Shown here: positions 22,255 through 34,792 of the stretch, piece by piece
Layout of the letters: each line of letters begins with the position of its first letter
How positions within the stretch are numbered: position 1 is the first letter of the stretch
Source: Clarireedia homoeocarpa
Lineage: Eukaryota; Ascomycota; Leotiomycetes; Helotiales; Rutstroemiaceae
DNA: 64,000 nt
Direction of reading: 5' to 3'
Assembly: GCA_001465935.1 (NCBI GenBank)
Contig: LNKV01000037.1
Span: 248,001-312,000 of the forward strand
Program-made: the position numbers and the translations under genes
Notes under the pieces: generated by a model
What the model saw: the letters and a program-made list of their open reading frames with translations, nothing else
Database searches by the model: none
What the model was told of the DNA's origin: nothing

Positions 22255-24832
22255 AGTGCAATGATTCAAAGACTTACCAAATCCGTAATCGTAGCACCTT
22301 CAGGGAAACTCAATTCATTATCCTCCGCAGCCTCATAATCATACTGCGTGGTAGCAGTTGGTCCTGCAGGCGCAGCAGGAGCTGCCTGAGCAGCTGCCGG
22401 AGCGTGAGATATAGGAGCAGCGGCAGCAGCAGGAGCAGGAGTTGGAGCTGCTTTTTCTTCCTCTTCGACGAGTTCGACGTAGTTGCTTGGGAAGAGACCG
22501 CTCTCACCCTTGGAGTTGGTGCCCATCCACCAATCATCATCGACCATTTCGATATTGGTGACATATTCGCCCTCAACCAATTCGATTTCGTTGTCTTCTG
22601 CTTTCTCGTAATCGTATTGGATGAGAGCGCGTTTGCCACTTGCTGCTGAGCCTTGGGTGGTGATTGGGGCGTTATGTCCGAATGTAGCTTCGGCCATAGC
22701 TTCAGCTGCGGCACGGCCCTGCTCGTGACCCTGCTCGTGACCCTGAGGCTCATCGGCGAGCTCTTCCTCGTGGGGAACGACGTGTGCGATGGCTTGTTCC
22801 AAAGCTGGTGGCTGGTGGAGCTCCTCAGCGGGTTCGAGTTCGGGCTCCTTGCTACGTGAGACTGGCATGGCAATTCGCACGGGCGATGCCTCACGTTCTG
22901 GGGTTTCTGGAGTCGGGCTTCGGGGGACTGGAGGTGGAGCTGGAATGTTTGGTCTGCTTTGTTCTTCTTCCTCATCGTCCACGGGTGGAGGTCTCGCTGG
23001 GAGGCCAGGCATTGGTACTCCACCTGGTCTGCTTGAAGCATTGATAGGCGGTGGTGGAGGGGTATGGTCCTCTCCAGTAATTGTTCGTGGTATAGCAGGT
23101 GCACCCATTGGTGCCGAACCACCCTTGAAACGATCCCTCAAAGCACTGATACCACCCGCTGGGGAGGCTGGTGCTTCTTGCTCGGGCTCCCGCTCGTGCT
23201 CACCAGTCTTTTGTTGATCAAGGCTGCTAGCCGTAGAACGTCCAGTTGGATTGGTGGTTACTGGAGCCCACGATTTTCCGGTATATCCACTCTTCCATTC
23301 TCCACCTCCACTCTTTTGGCTGGGAATTGGAGATGTTGCACTTGGAGGCGGCGCATCACCAGCTCCACTAAGACCTCTTTCTCTAGCCTTCTTCTCGGCC
23401 CAAATTTGAGCAGGAGTCTTTCCACCCTCATCAGCGAATGTGCGACTTGCTGCACCGATTGGTGCGGCAGCTGCTGCTGGGGATGGAGTAGACTGCAAGC
23501 CAAATGCCCCTGGAGTTGGCGCTTTCGTTCCAGCAAAGCTGTTAGTAGATGACCCAAACTTGTTCGCAACCTTTGGCTTGGGCAAGGTGGTAAGTCGCTC
23601 GGACTGTGTGAATGCTGCGGATCTGTCTGCAAGAGACTTTGGTGCTTCCTCGTCCGCGCTGCTTGGAGCGGCAGGAGCTTGCCGCGGGCTTTCTTCAGAA
23701 GGTTTCTGAGCCTTTGCTCTAATGGCCGCGATATCCACTTTTCCAACGGGCTCATAGGCTCCTTTGACTATCGTGGGCCTATCGTCATCTTTTTGTTTGG
23801 CTTGTGCTCGGATTGCCGCGATGTCAACTTTTCCGATTGGTTGGTAGCCTCCTTTGACAACACCAGAATCAGCTCCACTATCTGCCCCACCGTTGTCGTT
23901 AGATCTCGAAGCGGTTGGCTGCTTTGTCAATTCTGCCATGTTCACTTTCGTAGGTTGATATGCTGGCTGGACCTTTTCCAATTGTGTTCGGGTGATTTGT
24001 GGCGCATCTGCACCCCAGCCATCTGCGTCTACGTTTGCATCCTGATTTGACCTCGCTCTTGAGCCTGCTAACGGATTAAATCCTGATGCTCCGCCTGGTC
24101 GCGTGGGAGTAAAGACTGGTTTAGATGCAGGCGGTTTAGGAGGACCAGATGCAGCCGGTGGTGGTGCTGAGCTGGAAGAATACTTCGCACCAGAAGCGTC
24201 CGCTACCTTTTGTACAATGCCCTCTGGTGTGAGATCGGAATCTGATCGTGCAGTTATTTGAACGTGATATCCCTAAGCATCATGATTAGTAGTGGTTTAT
24301 GCGCAGAAACTTTGGGAGATACGAACGTGAAGAATCTTTGATACTGCTGCAAGATGGCTCGTGAAATAGCCTTTCGTCCTCTCCGGTACACCTTCACCGC
24401 ACTGTTATTTCGGTCAGCACCGCACTGCTCTTAAAATGCTATTGTTCATCTACTAACCCATCCGATGAGCACGAATTTTGGCAGAGTTGTATTTGGGTCT
24501 TTGACTTTGACGAATGCAAACTGAATTCGTCCTTCTGAGAAGTCGTCGATAAGGTCGACGAGTTCTCCCTCTATAATTGATATTAGCTCGAGTTAGCTCC
24601 GCGGGAGAATAGAAAGATTCATACCTCCAGTGCTTTGAACCTTCAGCACACTCTCCTTTCCGCCGCTATCTGGCTGAAATGCATTTACCAGAGGTGCTGA
24701 AACCGAGAACAAAGCCCACTGTCCATAAGTCGGGCTCGAAGCCGCAGCTCCCGTTGGAGCAGGAGAATTGACAACTCCCGAGTATGAAGATTTAATTGAA
24801 GGACCATTTGTCGACGTATTGAGAGATGCCAT
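22069..24832 (-). CDS. Abp1-like actin-binding protein (ADF-H plus two SH3 domains)
   Basis: Five exons (24832-24625, 24570-24458, 24401-24327, 24272-22278, 22155-22069), 825 residues. The N-terminal ADF-homology domain (about residues 10-150; LVDLIDDFSEGRIQFAFVKV, then PKFVLIGWCGEGVPE) binds F-actin. A long proline/alanine-rich middle follows, containing three copies of a Y-x-P-x(1-2)-KV(D/N)-(I/M)A motif at residues 237, 275 and 305. Two SH3 domains lie at the C-terminus (YDYEKAEDNEIELVEGE near residue 670; YDYEAAEDNELSFPEG from about 775). The second is split by a 122-nt intron with a 35-base A/T homopolymer, and the last exon supplies DDDWWFGHYNGKSGLFPANY. Abp1 proteins act at cortical actin patches in endocytosis. 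Length and order match fungal Abp1. Confidence 0.93.
22219..22253. repeat. A35 homopolymer inside an Abp1 intron
   Basis: Thirty-five consecutive A on the plus strand, so poly-U in the Abp1 pre-mRNA, within the intron splitting the second SH3 domain. Confidence 0.95.
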
Positions 24833-25773
24833 ATTGGCAATAAGGGTCGGTGGGGTAAATCGAGTTTAATCTTCAAAAGGGGAGAGGGGGGAAAGAGTGT
24901 TGTACTTGTGGTGAGTTTTGATTTGTGTCCCTGGCTGGGAGATTTAGCTGTCTGTATTGGCTGTATTATGGCTGTGCTGTTTGGGTCGGGCTTGCACATT
25001 CGTCATGCTCGGTGCTCTAGCTCAGGAAGGTTGCCAGCTCCAGAGTCTCTCGATGAATAAAGGGTGTGAATCGAATCAAGCTGTCAGCCTCACGCGGTGC
25101 ACGCTTCTGCGCTTCTTAGTCATCCATCCGAGCCATCGCAGAAGACTGAGAAGCTCGAGTTCGTTCCATGAAGGAGTCCGTGCTTCGGATGGCTTCATCA
25201 TTCTCAACCAACCAAATAATCCGCCTCACTTACTTGACTTCTTACCTCTTCCATAATCTTTACCGCATACCCTTCTCCCTCTATCAAGGCAATTGGAGCA
25301 TCCACACCATAAGAACGGCACGAGAATAAGAAAAGGACATCCCTTTGCTCCTACATAAAACAAGTCAGCACGCGCACATTTGGAAAACGCCTGCTTTCTC
25401 TTCTCCTCTCCTTCATTGATCTTCTCTTATCACTCTTTACCTCTTATCCTTCCTCCTAATTGTCTGCAAAGTAGTGGCAATTATTTTGTCACAGCTTCTT
25501 CCCCCCTCAATGACGAGCGCATAATTTGTCCGAAGAGTGTGTGCCCGTTCTTGGAGACAGCTCTTCCTCAAACCCACGACAAGACTCTGTGCCCCCAATT
25601 GAAATTGATCGCACAATCACCAGCATTGCCATCTTGACCCCCGTTGCATATTGAGCTTGTTCTGAAAAGCAAAAAAGTATTCAACAAGTGTTTCTTTCTA
25701 TTTTTCTCTCTCTGTCTTTCCCTCCAGATTTGATATATTCCAGAGCAGGAATCAAGGCGACACTTGGTTCATT
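24833..25773. other. Divergent promoter region, Abp1 and F-box genes
   Basis: 941-bp spacer between the start codons of two divergently transcribed genes. The right part is pyrimidine-rich (TTCTTCTCC-type, then a TTTCTCTCTCTGTC run near 25703-25720), as expected for the F-box 5' UTR. I found no clear TATA box and no small gene. Confidence 0.6.
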
Positions 25774-28700
25774 ATGGATACCCCAGGGAGCGAATTACCT
25801 TCGGAGAGTACAGATACATCCACCGCGAATACTTCCTCTGCTACATCGCCAATACAGAATACCAACCGTGCTAGTCCTAATGGATTCCCGACTAATCTCA
25901 ACAACGCACCAACTATCGAAAACAACGACTCGGCCTCAGATGTTTCAATGTCCGCAGACTCTGACGATGAAGATCAAGATACCCAGGACAAGCCGGCCAT
26001 ACAGTTGAGTACGGCTATACAGACTCCAAAGGAAACCGATGGCTTCGTCCTGCCATCCATGCATTCGGAGCCATCCAGGAAGCGGAAGTTCACAGATCCC
26101 CTGGAAAATAGCTCAAACGGCTCCAGTGATCCAGGAGTCATTGAGGAAGTGCGCAAACGTCTCAGACCAGATGAGACTAACCTTTGGAGATCTAAAGGCC
26201 ACTTACCATTGGATCGTTCTCTTTTGCCAGCCGAAATATGGCATCACATTTTCACTTTTATTCCTCCTAGAACTTTGGGTAACTTGTTGCAAGTAAACAA
26301 GTCTTTCAATCAATATCTTGATCCATCATCAGATAGTTCCATTACTCCCCTTTTGAAATCTACTGCCCCGCTACTCAAGCCGGACGCCATTTGGCGTGCT
26401 TCTAGACGCCTTTTCAAACATTCAATGCCCACTCCCTTGGTTGGGAAGACTGAACTCGACATGTGGAGACTGGCTTGTGCTAACTCTTGTCAATTTTGCG
26501 GCAAGAAGAAGTCATTGAACGCTCCAACTCAACTAGACCAATGGCATCCTGGACCAGGCGAAAATGGCATCATTCCTGTTTGGCTATTCGCTGTGCGATC
26601 ATGCGGGTCATGCCTTGTCAACACTTCTTTAAAGGTATTTCTCTTTCCTCGATCTTGAAGATCTTGTTGTGCTAGAGTCGCGCTAATTCGGCTCTAGGAA
26701 TACGACTTGCTCATGTCTCCATCGATTCCCTCTCTGCTAATGCCGGCCCTGCCATTCATTTTCCTCACCGACGAGCTCCATGTCATATCATCTACTGCGC
26801 TACAAAACGGCCAGCCTCCATCCACCTGTCAAATTACAAAGTACTACTCCAAACAGCATATCGATGCCCTCAAGGACGAATTTGATGCTGTCAAGGCCAT
26901 GGGTTCTGCAACCGTGGAGGAGTGGCTGAAAGGCTTAGAGGACCGTGGCAAAGAACTGCGCAACGATGCGGCACGTTGGGAGCGCTGGGATGCTAGTGGT
27001 GGCGTCTTGCGAATGCGAAGGCTGGAACCGCATGAGAAGCACAATCAGCATCCTGCAACAAGTCCCTCGAACACATATTCCCCGCCATTGCAGGGGCAAC
27101 CAGTGGTAATAAATGGCTTATCGAACAATCAGAAACCCATCACGCATCCCTTACCTCAGGTTCCAAAGTCCTTACCGGCTATAAACACATCATTTCGTAG
27201 GTTACTCCCGTTGCGATAATGAGGCATTCGGTTCTGTTGCAGAGACTGATGCATATAACAATTTCAAGCAGTTAATCCATCTCCACGCTACGATTCTCCT
27301 TCCCAGAGCATGTTTTCTGCCTATACACCACGTTCACAACAGCAACCGAGACATGAAAGGACAAAAGAGGAGGTTGCAGAGCTAAAAGCGGCTCGGCGCG
27401 CTGACATTGAGCGAAGGTGCTTGGCTTTAGACCCTCCACTAACAGCAAATATTCTAGCCCATATGAGCTCGTTCCAAGCTGCTATACAGATTATACAGCC
27501 ACTCAATGATGGATCCTGGGAAGTGCTGAAGCCAAGGTTATTGGCACAAAGGGAAGAAGCCGAACAGCGCGAAAATGATCGAATTGCCCAGACCCGAGTG
27601 GTTCAGGAGCGTTCAGAAGAGCGTCGTTTCCAGGATGTGCATTTTAAGTCCGAATCCAAAGAGACCATGGAGAGAGAATGGGATGACGTTCAAGCCCCTC
27701 TTCGAGCCCGGATTGGTGGATATGCCGACGAAACAATTCGTGATGGCTGGAATGGTGGGGATAAAGTGACCAAGGAATCCAGTCCCAGGTTTGCAGCAGA
27801 AGTTTTAATCTACGTCCGGAAGAGATTCTATGCCGAGGTAGCCAAAGATGATGCCGCCGTCAGGGCAACTGGCCGGGAACCACCAGCAGATCCACCTATG
27901 GGACCATTCACTCGCAAACTCACCTTGGAGAACATGAAATGGGTTTTTGATACCAAAATCAAACCTCATACTGAGCAGTACAGTAAGGAGCTTTTTCTTT
28001 GCAATGCCTGCGAGAACAATTTTAAGTATTATGGTTTTGAGGGCGTTATCCAACATTTTGCCGCCAAGCATACCAGTGCACTCAGTGTTGGCAGTATAGT
28101 TGTCCATTGGAAATCCGAATGGCCTGAATATCCACCTTTCAATCCGGATCCTAATGTAGCAGCTAAAAACACTTACTATTCGGCTGTGCCAAATGCCGGT
28201 ACTGCTTATCCGAACTCCTCTATTCCTCCAAGCTATGGATATGGTGGGTATCAACAACCAGTGTCTGGATCATTTCCAACGCCTAGTCCAAATGTTTACC
28301 AGGAGAGTCCAGCATCGTATTATGGCCACTATGGAGACCAATACTCTGCGCCTCCGCCAGGACCTTACCAACCTCTCCAGATGTACCAGGATCCGGTACA
28401 TGGATATTCCCAATATTCGGCTCCGCCGCCTTCTGCCGTTACACCTAGCTATGATCCATATGCCCAGACAGGATATGGAGGGCCGTATCCCTCATCAAGC
28501 CAAGCTGGTTACGCTGCTCCCCTCAACAGCCAGGCGTATTCTTCCACAGGACCGGAAAGTAGTGTGCAACAAGCATCATATGGTCCGCAAGGAGTACAAT
28601 ATGGTTCTTCCTATGTTCAACCCACCATGTACACTAACGGCAGTTATGCACAACCACCAACACCACTGATGCAGGACCGTCGGCAGACACCACAACCACC

Positions 28701-30927
28701 TAAATCTGAGATTGCCCAAAAGCCACAGCATAATGAGGAATACAAAGCCCAGCTTCGAGACTTAGGCCGAGATGCCAAAGCCATTTGGAATTCAATAAGT
28801 ACCGTGAAGGAAGTCCCCGGAAGCGTGAAGGTACATACCATTATCCATCACATTTTAAAAGCCTTTCGCGCCAAATTTCAACAGGATCCGCCACTTTCCA
28901 TGATTGTAGAGGGCTTATCCAATAACAAGGACATGCGACCAGTTCGAAATGTTAATGGCCTTCTGTGCAAAGCTTGTGTGCTTGGCCTGGCAGGGTCTGC
29001 CACGTCAAAGCCCGACAAGAAACATTTTTCTTTCCCCCAACTTGTTGGTCATTTTCGCTCCGTTCACGAAGAAGGTGTGCCTTCGAACTTTATTGGTTAC
29101 GTTCCCGATTGGACAAAGGATATGGTCGAACTTCCCGATCAGAGCAAACTAGCATCCGTATCACGTGCTCCAGGAATGGATGAGAAAGCCCTGGCACTTT
29201 TTTCTGAAGCTCTTCCTCAGATTGTTGCTCCTTCACAGTCCAGGAAGCCAAGTTCAATTCAGCAACCAGCCACTTGGGAACCAAGAATGGATAGTGCAAC
29301 ATATAATGAGCCGCCCTGGCAGTCGATGGCCTATTCCGATGAAGAAGCAAATGGCGAACTTGCTCCTTCCCAGGACAATCACACGAAATACTACGCGAGT
29401 ACCGACGAGCGGAAAACAGTAGACAAAGGACCTACAGCATATGCTAGTAACGAGTATGAACTGTATAAATCTCACGGCATGCGGTGTCGTGGTCCACGTA
29501 CTCCATTGACTGACTCGCTCATTGGTCGAAATAGTGAAATAGACTACGACGATAACGCTCACCGGCAGCCTTCTATACCGAAGTCTGCAACCCCTGTGCC
29601 ACGTACCAAGGCCGGCACTGGAAACGAGCGTTATGCAACTCTCGATAGGTCTCCTGGGTTTGGTGGTGAGCGCATACGCCATCAAGATATGGACGGGCCA
29701 GAGTATAAACCAAAGTACGAGCGGTCAATTAAAACTTACGAGGACATGCAGCCAGCACCTCCAATGCGGGAGTACAGGGCCATCAACTCTCGATCGTACC
29801 AGTCAAATGGCTACGATCAAGTACATGAAGCACCAGCATCTCGTCAGGGAGCTCCATACAGACCGCTCGAAGATGCAACCTCACAGCAAAACAAAATATT
29901 TGAGGTCGTCGCTCAAATATCGCGACAAGCACAGCAAGTTCGTGACAACGGGCCTGTCAAGCAAGATGCGGAGAAACAAGCATCCGGCAATGGCAACGCG
30001 CAAGGCAATTCTGACATCCAGCCGAGTCAAAACAGACCATCGGACGAGGCAACCAACGCAGCAGAACGCTTTCTCAATAATTTCTTGTCTGAAAGCCCCA
30101 CAGCAGCTCTTCCCGCTGATCGACTGCAACATCGCAAAGACAATGATGTACCGCGTCAAAGGATGCCAGTCTCCCCAGAGCCCCAACGGCGACTCCGGGA
30201 AATTTATCCCGAAGATTCTGACCGACCATCTCGCTCTGCTCAAGCTCTTGGGCAGCAAGAAGCCTTGAATGGCTACTACGTGGAGCGCGTGCCTCCACCA
30301 AAACATTACCAAACTTACGCCCCCGAGGATCGATATACAGAACAGGTTGCTCGGCCATCTGTAGCACGTGAAGCTTCTCCTGATACTGTTGATCGCCGGT
30401 ATAGAGCTGGTAATGTGGTGTACCGCGATGAGAGACAGGGAAGTCGAGCGCCAAGTAGATATTCCCGGTATGAGAGCGTCCGATTAGAGAATGATCGTGC
30501 ACGCTCGAGGTCTCCAGTATACGTTAAAATGAGGGGACAAGCTGGACAATATGTGGAGCATAGTCCGGCTGCCCCCCTCCCTCGCCAAGAACCCATATAC
30601 CGAACTCGCACACCAGATGACATCATCTATGAGAGAGCTCCTCGCCAAGAATACTACCGTGTTTATGCCGATGAACCTCGACCTCGTCAGGCTTATGAAT
30701 ATGTTCAGTACGATTCGCAGGGCCCTTACATTATACAAAGACAAGTCAGGAGAGAACCTGAGCCAGTTTATGCAGCATATGATGACGAACCATACACAAG
30801 ACAACCTGTCTACGAATCTCGGCCGGCCGTTACTCGTACAGACCCTGCTTACTACGAGGAGTATGATCCTCGGCATCCAGCACCACTGCCACCTAACGCG
30901 GCAGGGCGGGAAGTCAGATATCAGTGA
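25774..30927 (+). CDS. Large F-box protein with DUF7892-like and C2H2-like segments
   Basis: Three exons (25774-26634, 26698-27196, 27272-30927), about 1671 residues. After an acidic, Ser/Thr-rich leader, an F-box lies near residues 147-190 (LLPAEIWHHIFTFIPPRTLG), then a Cys cluster (CQFCGKKK). Exon 3 begins with an Arg/Glu-rich coiled segment and contains two zinc-finger-like elements (LFLCNACENNFKYYG..HFAAKH and GLLCKACVLG..HFRSVH), separated by a Tyr/Pro/Gln-rich low-complexity stretch. The C-terminal 500 residues are Arg/Tyr/Pro-rich and probably disordered. F-box proteins recruit substrates to SCF ubiquitin ligases, but the target here is unknown. The three pieces are joined because phase and sequence continue; the possibility of two separate genes is not excluded. 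Intron 2 has a tandem AAGCAG acceptor. Confidence 0.75.
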
Positions 30928-32830
30928 TTAAATTTCGGGACGAGGATTCTGCTTGAGAATCTTTCTTTTTATCTGTAACAACAAGTAATGCGATGCTCTC
31001 GGCCTGCATACCAGCTGAATTTTTCTAATCTTTCTGTGGTTTTCGCTGGGTTTGCCCATACGGGTTATGACCCACAACCACTTTTTCCCTAATTGTACTA
31101 TTATGTGGTAAATGCACAGTTTTTGGTTTTGCGAGGGTGGTCATCTGCCGGCCTCTTGCCATCCTTTTCTAGCCATGGAAACCTGTGTTTCATGAATTGT
31201 CTTGACTGCTCAAGCAGAGCAAAAAGTCTCAAAAGCGGGTAATGGGTTAGGATTACAATATTTTACACGGTTGGACATCCTGGGAAAGGTGCGAGAGGAA
31301 AAGTCATAAATTTCTACTATTTAGTGCTCTCACGACAAACACTGTACGATAGGAAAGATCATAAAACAATGTGAAGAAGCGCTCTCGTTGGCCTGCTCCA
31401 GCATTTATATACATCGGTTTATGATGCTTCTACCGTTATTGAGCATGACGGTGCAAGGAGCCTGCAGTCTCAAGGAGTGCACGTCTGGTGCCACATTGGA
31501 AAAGCACCGGAACAACCCATAAACTCTCTTTCATACAAATGTAGACTAGTGGTCTATCTTGTTTATGAATATATGCAGAATAAACACACCGAGCAAGAGG
31601 CTCGAGTGTAGATACAGTAAACAATTCTTCTACGTTTCAAAAGAGGCATTTCAGTGAACCTACCTCCATTGTTCTAACAGTAGTATCTGCGCAAGAGCTC
31701 TCGTTTATCATCCCCCACCAAGTGGCAAATTTGCAAACATCCACTCTTCTCACATTACCACTTCTTTCCGAGTCATACTCATAGTCATAGATGGGCAAGT
31801 AAGTGACCGCATCTGTATGACTGAGCGTTACTCTCGTTCTCATTTCCTTCGGTAAAGTGGACACAACTCTCCTAGAGTCAACTCAATCCAGTGGTGATGG
31901 TAATATAATACATCATTTGAGCAAATTAAGGAAAGCCAATATTCTCTCGCTTCCTTCCTTATCAGTCACTAGGCATAGCCTGCATCGCGTCTTTCGGTTT
32001 ATACATCCGGATCAGATATCGAAGAGCTCAAGACAGTTATTCCAAGGACTTTCTATACGTTTCTCTACTAACACCCAGATCATATCACATATGCAATCAT
32101 CCATTGGAGCGTACGTCTCAGGGCTCATCACCGATTACTACCATCCCTTGCTCAACACTCATCCTGTTCCAGATTTTAGGGTCTTATAAATTGAACTTTA
32201 CCTCGCCCCCTTATTTCCAGACTCTCTTCCCATACCTCACACAATTCAATTCCAAAGTTCGCAATGGGTTGATTATGGTGGGTCGCATTTCTTGTTTATC
32301 GTGTGCGCATTTTCGAAGACCAGGAGTGAACGGGATGAGGATATGAGGGGAAGAAGAAAAGACCGGGGATATACCGGTTACCGTGCGAGAGACAGGGAGT
32401 GGAAAGAAAGACGTGAGAGGGTGAGAGGGAATAAGAGGGGAAGGAGAATATCTAGTGGGCGGGACGACGAGATGGAGAATAGAGGTCGGAGAAGGGAGAG
32501 AAGCGGGGAATACTTGGAGTGTGGTAGCCGGGACTACCGTGAAGAGTATGATGTGAATTCTGATAGCAATAGACGATGTTATGGTTTTGTGAAAGGAAGA
32601 ATAGGCGGAAGAAGAAGGAGAAGGAGAAGTGTGAGGGAGAGGAAGAGGGGCCTTCATATTGGTAGTCTGAAGTATTATGTATAGTGTTCGTGGTTAGAGT
32701 AATCGTTGGATTGTGTGAGTGTGAATAAATCAATTAGAATATCCCAAGAACGTGAAGTTCTAATCACATATAACCTATATCATCTTCGACTAAAAATCAA
32801 TAGAAACAAACCACGTCGTCTTATCCTAAT
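30928..32830. other. Spacer between F-box and P450 genes
   Basis: The two flanking genes converge here. A minus-strand open stretch at 31637-31864, bordered by acceptor-like CTCTAG and donor-like GAGGTAGGT, has fairly coding-like composition, but I cannot identify a family or adjoining exons. The GA-rich segment at 32330-32660 gives an arginine-rich frame that I regard as compositional. Confidence 0.5.
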
Positions 32831-34792
32831 TCATCCATCTCTGGATGTGGATCGAGGTTCAAGCCGCATCCACAATTTACCAACTTGCAATACCGAATAA
32901 TCTCTCCATTGGCTATTGTAAAGATCTTCATTATGGCTGGGACCGAGGTGGAGATCAAAATTGCGGGCGATGGAGGCGAGCACGAGCCGAAGTTCGTGGA
33001 GGGCGAGAGTTTTGCCCACGCACTATGATTCGGGATGGCGCGAGTTAGTATGGTAGGCGTGATGAAATAGAGCTAGAAGATCTAGAAGTAGATGAAGGAA
33101 AAGCATAAGGGCTACGGATACATACACTATGAACACCATATCCAAAGGGAATAAACGCCCTCTTATCTTTCAGCAGCTCGGGTCTTTCGCTTGTCCATCT
33201 CTCTGGAATGAATTCGTCTCCTTGAACGAAATATCTTTCGTCTCTCATCAAAGCTAGAAACGGGATGTTTACTTGAACGTTTCCTGGTATATGTACACCA
33301 TCGACGTCGAGACCTTGGGGATAAGTCGTAGCATGCATTCCAGATGGTGTAGGGGAATACAACCGCAATGCTTCATTGACCACGGCGTTTAGGTATTCCA
33401 AGTTCCTTACAGATTCGATACTTATGCTTTGTCCTGCAGTATCCAATCCATCGATCTCATCTTGCAGTTTTCGGTAAATTCGAGGCGAGCTGGCTAATAT
33501 TTTCACGGTCTGGATAACCACGGATACCGTAGTGTCAGTTCCGGCTATGATGACTAGTTGGGCGTTAGAGTTCAGTTCCTTTTGGGTGAATTTCGCGCCG
33601 CTTTCGCCATCTTCGGCGAGGAGATGAGAGAAGATGTCTTTCTGAGGGGAGGTGAGGTTTTGCCGCATGGTTAGCATTGCTTCTCCTTTCTCGCGGAAGA
33701 TGCGAATTTCTTCGAGTTCGGGAAGAAGGACAAGGATTTGAGCGAAATTCCGTAGAGAGCCGACGATCTGTATCCATTGAGCTGGTTGTCTGTAAACGAG
33801 TCGAGGAATGAGTACGTACACCAATGAATGCCATGTATTTATGGATGAAAGACATATAAGTATCATCTCCCTTTCCATCTTGTCGTCCAGTATTAATAGA
33901 GAAGCCCAAATCGGTCATGCTGTGTGAGCGTCAGCGACGTAGTTGGGGATTAGAGTTGGTGACCAGGTTGACATACATGTCAAATACCATATTACCGGCT
34001 GCTTCTGAGAAATTAATTTCTTTTCCACTGGATCTATGCAAGACTGTCATCGTCTTTCCAACATGATGTTCTATTCGACGGTTGTACTCTTTGAACGAGC
34101 TGTTTGCGAAAGCCATTTCCCTGATATCGATGGTTAGGTGACGAGCAATCATTTGTCTTCTTGACTCACCAGATCCTCCTCCACTGTGAACATTAAATTA
34201 GTACAAAGCAGACCATACCGCAAAATCCCACATTCTCGATCATTACATCTCAGTGAAATCAACTTACGGGAGTATGTTGCGCATAATCCCTCGTGCTATT
34301 CAGGTTCAACTCGCCATTCACAGCACCCATCTCGTAAAATGTACCTCGAGGATACTTCCCCGAGTATAATTTCGAAATCGTATCTGCATTTACGACAGAC
34401 ACTTCATTGGGACCTATTCTGACTACATCGGCCTGATACTCTTGATGCAAAGCTCTGGTTGTAAGAGAAGCACGGCCCTGAAAGTACTCATTGGCGAAGA
34501 AGAGCTTCGTGAGGGCGAAGCGAGATGGCCCAGGGATGTGTGACAAAGGAGAAAAGTAGAGCCGACGGACAGCGGTCAATGTAATCGCCGCGAGAAGAAA
34601 GACGACGTTGAAGTGGACAAGCTTGGTGGTACTTTGTATGATTCGGAGCCCGCCTCGAAGAAGGTATAGAAGCAGGACAAAATTTCCCAAGAAATAGGTT
34701 GAAACGATCTTTAGTGTAGAGGGTTCGGGAATTGGAGAAAGATATACTTGACACACGACGGCAAGTGCTACGGCCGCGATTGTGTCTGCCAT
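32831..34792 (-). CDS. Cytochrome P450 monooxygenase
   Basis: Six exons (34792-34268, 34183-34170, 34120-33977, 33919-33820, 33767-33126, 33022-32831) splice in phase to 538 residues. Several hydrophobic N-terminal segments would anchor it in the ER membrane, followed by a proline hinge (LSHIPGPSR). Class motifs are present: I-helix AGTDTT, K-helix ExxR (NEALR), PERW-type FIPERW, and heme-binding FGYGVHSCVGK spanning the last intron, with Cys476 the heme ligand. The second exon is only 14 nt and completes TPWRRIWE. It is needed to keep frame. Substrate is unknown. No backbone synthase (PKS, NRPS, terpene cyclase) lies in this window, so a secondary-metabolite cluster is not supported here. 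Confidence 0.92.

Noticed and set aside
22310..23122. 270-codon alternative frame within Abp1
   Set aside because: Frame-shifted shadow of the proline/alanine-rich coding region. The ADF-H and SH3 motifs are in the other frame.
32292..32684. Arginine-rich 130-codon frame
   Set aside because: Arises from GA-rich sequence; no domain, no splice support.
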